Notes: generated by a model from the letters alone, not told the origin. Shown: positions 7,653-17,012, counted from the first letter of the stretch. The stretch is DNA of 58,245 nt from an uncultured Prevotellaceae bacterium (GCA_946185805.1 CAMHKU010000005.1:1-58245), one strand, 5' to 3'. Translations and numbers: made by a program.

Positions 7653-9686
7653 TTATTTTGTAAATTTTAGTCTGAGACTGTTAAGCACCACGCTGACGCT
7701 GGAGCATGCCATGAGTGCCGAGGCCCACATGGGCGTGATTTGCCAGTGGGCGCCGAAGAGGTAGGGCACGCCGGCAGCCAGGGGTATACATATTATATTA
7801 TATATAAAGGCCCAGAAGAGATTCTGGTGGATCATGGCCACGGTGCGCCGCGAGAGACTGATGGCGTCGGAGAGCCGGCGCAGGTCGTTACCCATGAGGG
7901 TCACCTGCGCCACCTCCATGGCCACATCGGTGCCGCGGCCCATGGCGATGCTCACGTCGGCGGCGGCCAGGGCTTGCGAGTCGTTGATGCCGTCGCCGAC
8001 CATAGCCACGTGGTGGCCCTGCTGCTGCAGCTGGCGGACGAGGTTCTCCTTGTCCTGAGGGAGGACTTCGCCGCGGTAGTTGGTGATGTGGGCTTCGGCG
8101 GCTATCTGTGCCACGCGGGCTTCCTTGTCGCCGCTGATCATGTGGACGGCGATGCCCTGGGCCGTGAGGGCATCGATGGCCTCGGCGGCGTGGGGCTTGA
8201 GGGTTTCGGGGCTACTAGGGCTACTAGGGCCACTAGGGCTACTAGGACCACTAGGGCCACTAGGATTACTAGGGTCACTAGGGCCACTAGGAATAGTGAG
8301 CGTGCCCGTCTTGTCGACCACCATGGCGTTGACCTTGCGTAGCTGCTCCAAGGCGGTGGCGTCCTTGATGAGGATGTTTTTCTCGGCGGCCTTGCCGATG
8401 CCTACCATCAGGGCGGTGGGGGTGGCCAGACCCATGGCGCAGGGGCAGGCGATGACTAGCACCGAGACGGCCGACATGATGGCCTGCGGCAGGTATTGAG
8501 TGCCGCCGATGACGAGCCAGAGGACAAATGTCAGCAGGCTGACGGCCACCACGGCGGGAACGAAGATGAGGGCGATGCGGTCGACGACGCGCTGCACGGG
8601 AGCCTTGGAGCCCTGAGCCTCCTGCACCATGCGGATGATGTTGGCCAGCACGGTCTTCTGGCCTACCTCGGTGGCGCGGAAACGGAAGGGCGGAGCTTGA
8701 AGGGCGATGGTGCCTGCGAGGACGCGGTCGCCGGGGCGCTTGGCTATGGGGGCGGCTTCGCCGGTAATCATGGATTCATCGATGTAAGCGGCAAAACCGC
8801 TTACCACAGTAGAGGCGGAGGAGGCGGCCACACTGGCGGCGGTGCCGGCCGCAGTGGGGGCGATGCTGACGACGACGCCGTCGACGGGAATCTTCTCGCC
8901 GGGGCGCACCTCGACGGTGTCGCGGGGCTGCAGGGTGGCTATGGGCACGTCGGTGACGGTGCCGTTCTCTACCAAGTGGGCGGTCTTGGGCTGCAGGCCC
9001 ATGAGGGCGCGGATGGACGAGGCCGTGCCCTGCTTGGCGCGCTCCTCCATGAGGCGGCCGGTAAGCACGAAGGTGATAATCATCACCGAGGCGTCGTAAT
9101 AGGTGTGGTAATCAATGCCGCGAGCACCCCAGACGGCCTCGCCCCAGAACGTGTTGAACACGCTGAAGAGGAACGACACGGCGGTGCTCAGGGCCACCAG
9201 CGTGTCCATATTGGCCGAGGCGTGGATGAGCTGCTTCCACGCCGTCGTGTAGAACTGTCGGCCGCAGTAGACGATGTTGAGCAGGGCCAGGATGAGGCAC
9301 ACCTGATTGGCCAGCATCGTGGGAGCCATGCCGCCCTTCGCCGCTGCCGTGGGCGTACCTATATTTATCCACCCCATGGAGATGGCCATCACCAGCAGGG
9401 CGAAGAACCACGACAGCACCACCTTGCCCAGCAGCGAGGTGTACTGCCGGCGCTCGATGGCCTCTACGTTGCGGTCTTCCTCAATCACCATGTCGTAGCC
9501 TATCTTCCCCAGCTCGGCTTTCATCTGCTGCAGGGTGATGCGGCTTTCGTCGTACTCCACTAAGGCAGTACGCGTCGGCAAGCTGACGCTTGCCGACGTG
9601 ATACCTTCCAGTGAGTTAAGTTTCTGTTCCACGCGCGCCGAGCAACCGGCGCACATCATGCCAAGGATGGCAATCTGTTTCTTCAT
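7653..9686 (-). CDS. copA: Copper/heavy-metal translocating P-type ATPase (CopA-like) with one HMA domain
   Basis: GMMCAGCSARVE HMA motif; ACPCAMG; DKTGTLT; VGDGINDSQALAAADVSIAMG. Confidence 0.92.
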   Translation of the reverse strand: MKKQIAILGMMCAGCSARVEQKLNSLEGITSASVSLPTRTALVEYDESRITLQQMKAELGKIGYDMVIEEDRNVEAIERRQYTSLLGKVVLSWFFALLVMAISMGWINIGTPTAAAKGGMAPTMLANQVCLILALLNIVYCGRQFYTTAWKQLIHASANMDTLVALSTAVSFLFSVFNTFWGEAVWGARGIDYHTYYDASVMIITFVLTGRLMEERAKQGTASSIRALMGLQPKTAHLVENGTVTDVPIATLQPRDTVEVRPGEKIPVDGVVVSIAPTAAGTAASVAASSASTVVSGFAAYIDESMITGEAAPIAKRPGDRVLAGTIALQAPPFRFRATEVGQKTVLANIIRMVQEAQGSKAPVQRVVDRIALIFVPAVVAVSLLTFVLWLVIGGTQYLPQAIMSAVSVLVIACPCAMGLATPTALMVGIGKAAEKNILIKDATALEQLRKVNAMVVDKTGTLTIPSGPSDPSNPSGPSGPSSPSGPSSPSSPETLKPHAAEAIDALTAQGIAVHMISGDKEARVAQIAAEAHITNYRGEVLPQDKENLVRQLQQQGHHVAMVGDGINDSQALAAADVSIAMGRGTDVAMEVAQVTLMGNDLRRLSDAISLSRRTVAMIHQNLFWAFIYNIICIPLAAGVPYLFGAHWQITPMWASALMACSSVSVVLNSLRLKFTK
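8209..8289. repeat. 9-bp minisatellite (about 9 units of GGGCYACTA) inside copA
   Basis: Tandem 9-mers encode (P-S-x)n: PSGPSDPSNPSGPSGPSSPSGPSSPSSP on the minus strand. Confidence 0.95.
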
Positions 9687-9715
9687 CGTTGTTTGCTAAG
9701 GCAGTGAAGCCTCGG

Positions 9716-11698
9716 TTATTTTTTCTTTATGGTCAATGGTGCCGGGCCGTTGAGCGTCGGCGTGACGGGCAGGATGCGTCCCTGCTTGTCGAACGTCAGG
9801 CGGTCGATGCACACCTCGCGGTGGATGCCCGGCTGGTTGTTGATGAAGTTCTTGTTGATGCGGTGGTAGACGATGTACCACTCATCTTTCTTGTCCGGCA
9901 CCTGGAGGATGCTGTTGTGGGCCGTGCCGTAGATGCCGTCCTCAGGCTTCTGGCGGATAACGAGGTTGTTCTGCTCGTCAATCTCGATGGGGCCGAGCGG
10001 CGACTTCGAGGTGCCGTAGCACACGTGGTAGTTGGGGCTGCCCGTATCGTCGACACTCCAGAGGAAGTAGTAGAGACCGTTGCGGAAGAACACGTAGGGA
10101 GCCTCGCGGTAAGCCCAGGTCTGCAGCGTGCCGCCCTTGGGCGTCATCAGCGTGGTGGTCTCCTTCTTGATGGAGAGCATGTCGTCGTTGAGCTCAGCGC
10201 CGGCCATGAATCCGTTGCCCCAATAGAGGTAATACTTACCCGACTTCGGGTCTTGGAACACGTCGACGTCGATGGCCTGTCCGCCCTTAGCCTCGGCGGG
10301 ACGGTCGGCATCGGTCACGATGGGAGCGCCAGAGTCTGTGAACGGACCAGTGGGGCTGTCGCTCACGGCCACGCCAATCTCCTTGCGGTTGCTCTTGGGG
10401 TTGTGGGCCGAGAAGTAGAAGTAGTACTTATATGCCCCCTTGCCAATTTTCTTCTCAATGATACACGGTGCCCAGGCGTTGCCCGTGGCCCAGCTTACCT
10501 GGTTGCCCTTGACGTCGAGCATCTTGCCCTCGTCCTTCCAGTCGATGAGGTTGTCCGATGAGAAGACGCTGAAGTCGTGGCCGCCCCAGCCGGGGGTGCC
10601 GTCGGTGGTGCTGTAGATGTAGTACTTCTTCGTCTGGTTAGAGTAGAGCACCTCCGGGTCGGCGTGGAAGCCTTCGAGTATGGGCTGCTTGTGGTTAGGG
10701 TAAGCCTGAAGCAGACGTTCCTTCTCAGCGCGCGTGATGGGGATGATGGTGCCGTGGCGCGGCGTGAACTTGCCGCGGGTAGCGGTGTTCTGCACAAACT
10801 GGAAGCTCTTCAGGTCCTCAGAGCGGCAGAACTGATAGTGTCCGCTGCCGTAGCAGTCGTACATGATAATCCACGACTTGCCGTCGATGGCCTTGCACAC
10901 GCCGACGCCCTCTACGGCCTCCTTCGTCTGCTCCACGTTGCCGGGCAGCATCTGCCACTTGTCGGTGAGCTGCTTGGCCACGGCCTGATAGATGCCGCGG
11001 CCCGACTCCTGCTTATAAAAGAGGTGGTAGAGCTGGTCGGCCTCGTTGTAGACGATGTCGCCGTCGATGGTGGCGTTGCCGGCGTCGAAGAGCCACTTGG
11101 GTTCACCCTCCAGGTCGGTGAAGTCCTTGTTGGCATACTGGTAGTAAATCTTGTCATACGACTTAGGGTCGCTGGTGCGCAGCGAGTAGAACACCATATA
11201 CTTTCCCGTCTTGTGGTCGTAGATGGTCTCCGGTGCCCACACGCGGGTAACATTCTTCCATGTCTTCGTCCAGCGGGTGGGGAAGTTGACGGCCGAGTGC
11301 TGCCAGTTGATGAGGTCGGTCGACTTCATGAGCACCATGCCTCGGTTGCTGGCCCATCCGAGTGACGACTTCATGTCGGTGATAACCATGTAGAACGTCT
11401 TGCCGTCTTCGCAGCGCAGAATATGTGGGTCGCGTACACACTGCGTCAGGGCGATGGTGTCGCTGCTGATGACGGGGTAGCCGTCGTTCAGCGGCGTATA
11501 GTTATAGCCGTCGTCGCTCAAGGCATAGCATATCTGCTCCTCGTCGGGAGCGTTACCGACGAAATAGGTGAAGAGATAGGCCACCATCTCGTTGGGGTCT
11601 TTAGGCTCTTCCTTCACGGGCTTTTTCTTTGCTGCCCCCGCAGGCAGGGCTACGGCAGCCATGAGCAGCGCCGTCAGCAGGGTTTTGGTCTTGTTCAT
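9716..11698 (-). CDS. Glycoside hydrolase family 43-like secreted protein
   Basis: Signal peptide MNKTKTLLTALLMAAVALPAGA; five-bladed-propeller style motifs (VRDPHILR, DGDIVYNE, FHADPEVLY, QAIDVDVFQDPKSGKYYLYWG). Confidence 0.8.
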   Translation of the reverse strand: MNKTKTLLTALLMAAVALPAGAAKKKPVKEEPKDPNEMVAYLFTYFVGNAPDEEQICYALSDDGYNYTPLNDGYPVISSDTIALTQCVRDPHILRCEDGKTFYMVITDMKSSLGWASNRGMVLMKSTDLINWQHSAVNFPTRWTKTWKNVTRVWAPETIYDHKTGKYMVFYSLRTSDPKSYDKIYYQYANKDFTDLEGEPKWLFDAGNATIDGDIVYNEADQLYHLFYKQESGRGIYQAVAKQLTDKWQMLPGNVEQTKEAVEGVGVCKAIDGKSWIIMYDCYGSGHYQFCRSEDLKSFQFVQNTATRGKFTPRHGTIIPITRAEKERLLQAYPNHKQPILEGFHADPEVLYSNQTKKYYIYSTTDGTPGWGGHDFSVFSSDNLIDWKDEGKMLDVKGNQVSWATGNAWAPCIIEKKIGKGAYKYYFYFSAHNPKSNRKEIGVAVSDSPTGPFTDSGAPIVTDADRPAEAKGGQAIDVDVFQDPKSGKYYLYWGNGFMAGAELNDDMLSIKKETTTLMTPKGGTLQTWAYREAPYVFFRNGLYYFLWSVDDTGSPNYHVCYGTSKSPLGPIEIDEQNNLVIRQKPEDGIYGTAHNSILQVPDKKDEWYIVYHRINKNFINNQPGIHREVCIDRLTFDKQGRILPVTPTLNGPAPLTIKKK

Positions 11699-11732
11699 AG
11701 GTATCTGTATCTTTTGGGTTAGTTTGTGGCTG

Positions 11733-11740
11733 CAAAGTTA
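11733..11740 (-). promoter_or_regulatory. -7 promoter box (TAACTTTG on the minus strand) for the GH43 gene
   Basis: CAAAGTTA on plus, 35 nt upstream of the start at 11698. Confidence 0.65.
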
Positions 11741-11782
11741 CAACTTTTTTCCGTATTCCTTTGCCGTTTAGCGAAAAATATG

Positions 11783-11790
11783 TACCTTTG
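11783..11790 (+). promoter_or_regulatory. -7 promoter box (TACCTTTG) upstream of the cobalamin riboswitch
   Basis: TAnnTTTG immediately 5' of the riboswitch. Confidence 0.7.
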
Positions 11791-11796
11791 CAGCCG

Positions 11797-12030
11797 TTTT
11801 GGTGATGCCGCGGGTCTACAGCCCCGGCATAAAAGGGAATCAGGTGCAAGTCCTGAGCAGTACCCGCTACTGTCATCCCCTTGTGGAAAGTCCATAAAAC
11901 GCTACGATAGTGAATAGTGAAAAGCCACTGGGCGGCGCCCCTGTGAAGCCTGTGTACAGACCATCAGGCACACGACGAGGGGCAGGAGCTTGGGAAGGCG
12001 GACTTTCTGGGGAGAGCCAGGAAACCTGCC
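11797..12030 (+). ncRNA. Cobalamin (B12) riboswitch
   Basis: AAAGGGAATcAGGTGcAAgTCCtgagCAGTaCCCGCTACTGT ... GCCACTGGG ... GGGAAGGCG ... AGCCAGGAAACCTGCC (B12 box), upstream of a TonB receptor. Confidence 0.93.
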
Positions 12031-12166
12031 ATAAACGAGGGCAGAGCCAAGCTTGCTTGAGTTCTGCCGAGCGCAGTCAGGTTCGACCAGAAAGGTCAAC
12101 TTGCTACGACGGACTAAAGGCTGCACAGCGCTTCGGGAGTTAGGCGCGCCGCGGTCGTAATAAACA

Positions 12167-14362
12167 ATGATTATCAAACCAGCGATGAGAAGACTGCTTA
12201 CTGCCTTTGCAGTTTGTCTGTTGTGTGTGGCCGTCAGCGGCCAGACGCGTCAGCCGCGGCGCAGCGCCCTGCGCGACAGCGTGGCTCTCAATGACGTGAC
12301 AGTCATGGGCAAGTCGAAGACCCAGAAACTGCGCGAGGGGGCATTGTCGGTCAATGCCATCGACGTGCGGTCGGTAGTGTCTTCGGTTCATTCGCTCAGC
12401 TCACTCATTGACCGCACCACGGGCGTGAAGATTCGCGAGGAGGGTGGGGTAGGCTCCGACTTCGAGCTGAGCATCAATGGCATGTCGGGCAGTTCCGTGC
12501 GCTATTTCATGGACGGTGTGCCCCTTGACACGAAGGGCTCGGGGGTGACGCTGGCCAATCTGCCCGTGAGCATGGTCGACCATGTGGAAATCTACAAGGG
12601 TGTGGTACCTACCTGGCTGAGCAGCGATGTGCTGGGTGGTGCCGTCAACATTGTGACCCACCGTAGGAAGTCAGACTATCTGGACGTGTCCTACGGCATA
12701 GGCTCTTTCAATACCCATCAGGGCGATGTCAGCGGGCAGTATGTGTTCAAGAACGGACTGACCGTGCGCCCTTCGCTGGCTGTCAGCTATTCCAAGAACA
12801 ATTACAAGATGAAAGCCGTTGAGGTGTGGGACGAGGAGGCCGGTAGGTACCAGCTTCAGGAGCGTCGGCGTTTCCACGACGACTATCTGTCGCTGCTGGG
12901 CCAGCTCGAAGCCGGCGTCAGCGACAAGTGGTGGGCCGACGACTGCTACGTCACCCTGTCATATAATAAGGTAGACAAGGACATACAGACCAATCAGGTG
13001 CAGAATCACGTCATCGGCATGGCCGACCGCCAGAGCCATTCGTGGAGTGTAGGCTTGCGCTATAAGAAGACTGATTTCCTGATTAAGAAGCTCAGCGCCA
13101 ACCTGTCGCTGTCGCATACGTGGGACCATGCTGTCGCTACTGATACCGCCCATCGCAAATATGACTGGAACGGCAACTGGATAAAAAGTGCGCGTAACGA
13201 GCTCAACGGTCGCGCTTTCACACAGCGACACACCAAGCGTCCGCTGACGCTGCTTAGGGCCGACCTGAACTACAGCCTGTCAGACCACCATCTGCTTAAC
13301 CTCAGCTATGCGCTCAACCGCACGGGCAACGACCGTTGGGACGAGGTCGATGACAGTTTCGTGCCCGCTAACGACGTGTTTGCCAAGCATGTTTTCGGGC
13401 TGGCCTATAACCAGTCGCTGCTCAGCGGGCGTATGTACAACACGTTCTTCGTCAAGGACTATGTGAACTACCTGAGGATAGAGCAGACCGACCTTTATTT
13501 CCTTACCGGCTCAAAGACGATGGCGGGCTCAAGTACGAAGAACAGTATCGGCGGAGGCTTGGCCATGCGGTTAGAGCTGATGCCTTCCTTGGCCGTCAAA
13601 GCCAGTTACGAGCACAGCGTCAGGCTGCCCTTGGCCCGCGAGCTGCTGGGCAACGGCACTACCATCTATGCCAACACTACTCTGAAGCCCGAAGAGAGCA
13701 ACAATCTGAATGTCGGCCTCTTCGGTACGCTGCGCAGCGGTCAGCACAGCCTGTATTACGAGGCGAACGGTTTTCTGCGCTACGTAGACAACTACATACA
13801 GCCTACAATATCCGACGATGAGGGCTATCTGCAGTATGTCAACCAGCCCGCCGTCCATATCAAGGGCGTGGAGGGCGAGGTGCGCTACGACTGGCGCCGC
13901 CGCCTGCAGCTGACGGCCAACGTCAGTTGGCAGGACGCCCGCGACCGCCAGCGCTATAAGAGCGACGGCAAACCCTCGGTGACGTTTGACAACCACGTGC
14001 CTAACCGTCCGTGGCTCTTCGCCACCGCCGAGGTGCGTTACGACCTCCTGCCGCTTGTCAATCATCCGTCACCCATCACCCATCACCCATCACCCAATAC
14101 CCGTCACCTCTGGCTGGGTGCCGACTATCAGTGGGTGCATTGGTTCTACCTCTCATGGGAAGCCTATGGACTGCCTGAGACCAAAGCCCGCATACCAGAA
14201 AAGAATCTCGTGGGTGCCAATGTCACCTACTCGTGGCACGACAGCCGCTATAGCGTGTCGGTGGACTGCCAGAACCTGCTCAATCAGACGGTCTACGACA
14301 ATTACAAGCTTCAGAAGCCCGGGCGCTCGGTGTTCTTTAAGTTCAGATTATTATTAAACTAA
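12167..14362 (+). CDS. TonB-dependent outer-membrane receptor (BtuB-like, by riboswitch context)
   Basis: Signal peptide, plug domain (GVKIREEGGVGSDFELSINGMSGSSVRYFMDGVPLD), C-terminal F-type beta-barrel end. Confidence 0.88.
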   Translation: MIIKPAMRRLLTAFAVCLLCVAVSGQTRQPRRSALRDSVALNDVTVMGKSKTQKLREGALSVNAIDVRSVVSSVHSLSSLIDRTTGVKIREEGGVGSDFELSINGMSGSSVRYFMDGVPLDTKGSGVTLANLPVSMVDHVEIYKGVVPTWLSSDVLGGAVNIVTHRRKSDYLDVSYGIGSFNTHQGDVSGQYVFKNGLTVRPSLAVSYSKNNYKMKAVEVWDEEAGRYQLQERRRFHDDYLSLLGQLEAGVSDKWWADDCYVTLSYNKVDKDIQTNQVQNHVIGMADRQSHSWSVGLRYKKTDFLIKKLSANLSLSHTWDHAVATDTAHRKYDWNGNWIKSARNELNGRAFTQRHTKRPLTLLRADLNYSLSDHHLLNLSYALNRTGNDRWDEVDDSFVPANDVFAKHVFGLAYNQSLLSGRMYNTFFVKDYVNYLRIEQTDLYFLTGSKTMAGSSTKNSIGGGLAMRLELMPSLAVKASYEHSVRLPLARELLGNGTTIYANTTLKPEESNNLNVGLFGTLRSGQHSLYYEANGFLRYVDNYIQPTISDDEGYLQYVNQPAVHIKGVEGEVRYDWRRRLQLTANVSWQDARDRQRYKSDGKPSVTFDNHVPNRPWLFATAEVRYDLLPLVNHPSPITHHPSPNTRHLWLGADYQWVHWFYLSWEAYGLPETKARIPEKNLVGANVTYSWHDSRYSVSVDCQNLLNQTVYDNYKLQKPGRSVFFKFRLLLN
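14061..14109. repeat. Heptanucleotide array (ATCACCC-type, 7 units) inside the TonB receptor CDS
   Basis: atcatcc gtcaccc atcaccc atcaccc atcaccc aataccc gtcacct. Confidence 0.95.
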
Positions 14363-14390
14363 TATGTATAACTTAATAAAAACAAAAGCA

Positions 14391-15716
14391 ATGAAAAAAC
14401 TGAGTTTATACCTCTCGCTGCTGGCAGCTATCGTGCTATCGGCAGGCGTCGTCTCTTGTGGCGACGACAACGACGACCCTGTTGTCACGCCTACACCCGA
14501 ACCGGAACCCGAGCCACAGCCTGTGGCCTACGACACCATATACCCTGTTCACTACGACCTCACGGTCACCGTTGGCAAGCATGGTGGCATGGCATCGCAG
14601 GAGACCCACCTCACCCTGAGCGTTGACTCGCTGACCAACCCCAATACCGTCATCAGCTTCGAAGGCAACGGCATAGAAATCACCGACTACACCATCGAGA
14701 ACATCTACGATGCGAAGTACATGTACCAGGTGCCCACCACTGCCGACCGCTTTGCCAAGTTGCAGATCAAGAGTAATAAGCTGAATGTCGTCCGCGAGCG
14801 TCCTTTCCAGTCCAACACCTATGCCGCTCGTAAGTATACCCACGCATGGCTCAACGACAGCATCCTGCTTGTCATGGCCGCCAACGGCGAAGCCGACAAG
14901 ATTATCTGGACCAAGCTCAACGCCAACGACATGATCATCACGGGCGAGGGCGAGCTGAGCCTCGCAGTGGCCGACGGTTACGACTCATTTACCACCAGTG
15001 GCCTGCTGACCTACCGTCAGAGCGACAAGAAGCTGTTCTACTTCTACTACAGCAAGAAGGGTTCCGGTCGTACCGCCACCAAGGAGTCCAACTTCCACAC
15101 CGCCGTCATCAATCCCGAGACGATGGCTGTCGAGAAAGACAACACCTACCCCCAGGCCGCCGAGATGCAGGGCTCTGCCTATGGTGAGCTGATGCAGAAC
15201 TTCATATTCTTCGACGACAACGACAACCTCTACCTGTCGGTCTTCAGCAGTGTCAACAAGATAAACATCGGCAGCCTCGTGCGCATCAAGAAAGGTGAGT
15301 ACAACTTCGAAGAGGGCTACAATGCCTTCCCCGATGCCAAGGGTAAGATTGTCTCTGTCATCTATCTCGGCGGTAGCAAGGTCTTGGCATATTCCGGCGA
15401 CGCCAGCATCGGCACCGGTATTCAGGACCAGGCTTACTACTACTCCATTGTCGACCTCAACGCCAAGACGGCCACCCCCATCAAGTTCAACGGGGCCGAC
15501 CTGCCTTACAGCGCCGGCAGCTTCTCGCAGCGTGCTGTCTATAATGCCAAGGAGAACAAGGCTTACTTCGGTGTCAGCAATGCCGACGGCGAGACGATCT
15601 ACGTCTACGACGTGGCTACAGGCAGTGTCGCCAAGGGCCTGAGCATTGCCCCGGGCTACTATTTCGACCAGATACGCCTGATGCACGACGACCCCATCAT
15701 CGTTGAGAAGAAATAA
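14391..15716 (+). CDS. DUF4374-type lipoprotein
   Basis: Lipobox LSAGVVSCGDDNDD; position after a cobalamin/heme-type TonB receptor; overall sequence character. Confidence 0.7.
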   Translation: MKKLSLYLSLLAAIVLSAGVVSCGDDNDDPVVTPTPEPEPEPQPVAYDTIYPVHYDLTVTVGKHGGMASQETHLTLSVDSLTNPNTVISFEGNGIEITDYTIENIYDAKYMYQVPTTADRFAKLQIKSNKLNVVRERPFQSNTYAARKYTHAWLNDSILLVMAANGEADKIIWTKLNANDMIITGEGELSLAVADGYDSFTTSGLLTYRQSDKKLFYFYYSKKGSGRTATKESNFHTAVINPETMAVEKDNTYPQAAEMQGSAYGELMQNFIFFDDNDNLYLSVFSSVNKINIGSLVRIKKGEYNFEEGYNAFPDAKGKIVSVIYLGGSKVLAYSGDASIGTGIQDQAYYYSIVDLNAKTATPIKFNGADLPYSAGSFSQRAVYNAKENKAYFGVSNADGETIYVYDVATGSVAKGLSIAPGYYFDQIRLMHDDPIIVEKK

Positions 15717-15728
15717 AGGCGCAGCTCC

Positions 15729-16892
15729 ATGCAAAATGTGTATTATTATATAAGTTGTTTTCTGATGCTCCTGTGTGCGGCTACGTGCCGTGCACAGGAC
15801 ATTTCTTCTGACCGGGCGCTGCTGATGGTGCATTTCGGCACTACCTACGATGATACCCGTCAGAAGACCATTGATGCCATCAACCAGAAAGCCCGCGAGG
15901 CTTATCCCAAGATGGCCGTCCGTGAGGCCTATACCTCACGCATCGTCATGAAGCGGCTGGCTCAGCGCGGCCTCCGTAAGGATACACCCGTTGAGGCCCT
16001 TCTCCGCCTGCGTGGCGAGGGCTACAAGCGGTTGGTCGTCCAGCCCTCCTTCGTCATCGACGGCAAGGAGATGGCTCTGCTGCGTCGCGAGATAGACCGT
16101 TTGCGGCCGTTCTTCGACACTATCAGCGTGGGCAATCCCCTGCTCTATAGCGTTGCCGACTGTGAGCGCGTCTGTCAGGTGTTAGCCGCCCGTCATCCCG
16201 CCAATGTCGCCAAGGGCGAGCATGTGGTGTTCGTGGGTCACGGCACCGTAGGCCCTGCCACGGCTCTCTACTCTCAGCTCGACTATATGCTTCGTGCCGG
16301 TGGGCGCCACAACTATCATGTAGCTACCCTCGAGGGCTACCCCACGCAGGCTACCCTCATCCAGGCGCTAAAGGCTCAGCGGGCGCGGCGTGTGGTGCTC
16401 GTGCCCCTGCTCTTCGTGGCCGGCGACCATGCTTCCAATGATATCAACGTAGAGTGGAAAGAGGCTCTTGAGCAGCAGGGATTTTCTGTCAGCGTTGTCT
16501 TGGAAGGCCTGGGCGAGGTGCCACAGATTCAGGAGCTATATTTAAATAAGGTGAAGTTGACTGTCCATTCTGACTTACGTAAATCTTCAAAGATGAAACA
16601 GAGCGAAAGCAGTTCAAATCTCCAGGTGCCTCAATTAGAAAAAGATGAAAAGAGCGGCAAGTTGTATATGAACGATCATGGCGCTAAATACGAGGTTATA
16701 CAAGATAGGGCCATCGTCAAATTAAAGCGCTCTTGCCAATTACCAGAAGATATAAAAGTTATTCGTAATAACAGCTTAGGTTTTATAACTATACAAGTCC
16801 CTCAAAATACGACTTTGGAGGATTATGTCAGTGAACTCCGGAAGTCTGGTCTTTTCGAGTCAATTGATTACGCCACTTATGGGGGATGGTAA
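15729..16892 (+). CDS. cbiK: Exported sirohydrochlorin cobaltochelatase (CbiK-like) with C-terminal extension
   Basis: Signal peptide; LLMVHFGTTYDDTRQKTIDAI, VFVGHGT, ATLEGYP, VLVPLLFVAGDHASNDI; about 100 aa extra at the C-terminus. Confidence 0.85.
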   Translation: MQNVYYYISCFLMLLCAATCRAQDISSDRALLMVHFGTTYDDTRQKTIDAINQKAREAYPKMAVREAYTSRIVMKRLAQRGLRKDTPVEALLRLRGEGYKRLVVQPSFVIDGKEMALLRREIDRLRPFFDTISVGNPLLYSVADCERVCQVLAARHPANVAKGEHVVFVGHGTVGPATALYSQLDYMLRAGGRHNYHVATLEGYPTQATLIQALKAQRARRVVLVPLLFVAGDHASNDINVEWKEALEQQGFSVSVVLEGLGEVPQIQELYLNKVKLTVHSDLRKSSKMKQSESSSNLQVPQLEKDEKSGKLYMNDHGAKYEVIQDRAIVKLKRSCQLPEDIKVIRNNSLGFITIQVPQNTTLEDYVSELRKSGLFESIDYATYGGW

Positions 16893-16899
16893 ATATTTG

Positions 16900-16907
16900 T
16901 AACTTTG
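16900..16907 (+). promoter_or_regulatory. -7 promoter box (TAACTTTG) upstream of cobB
   Basis: TAnnTTTG followed by GCAGCC. Confidence 0.6.
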
Positions 16908-16916
16908 CAGCCGACT

Positions 16917-16973
16917 ATGGGTACGCAGGTGTCTCACCTGCGGCGGCCGCAAGTGAGACACTTGTGTACCCAT
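16917..16973. repeat. 57-nt near-perfect palindrome with nested palindromes in each arm
   Basis: Arms atgggtacgcaggtgtctcacctgcggc / gccgcaagtgagacacttgtgtacccat; each arm is itself a hairpin (CGCAGGTG-TCT-CACCTGCG and CGCAAGTG-AGA-CACTTGTG). Confidence 0.9.
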
Positions 16974-17012
16974 GCAAAGCAGTGAAATAACCGTTAGTTA
17001 TATAGAAGCCCG

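Noticed and set aside
8209-8289. copA repeat considered as evidence of a pseudogene
   Set aside because: 9-bp units keep frame and the downstream P-domain and TM helices remain intact, so disruption is not shown; treated as a domain-architecture question.
8496-9563. 355-aa plus-strand ORF antisense to copA (and 7740..8342)
   Set aside because: Gly/His/Asp-rich shadow ORF; copA motifs are unambiguous on the other strand.
9689-11365. Plus-strand ORFs opposite the GH43 gene
   Set aside because: Antisense shadows without start context or promoter.
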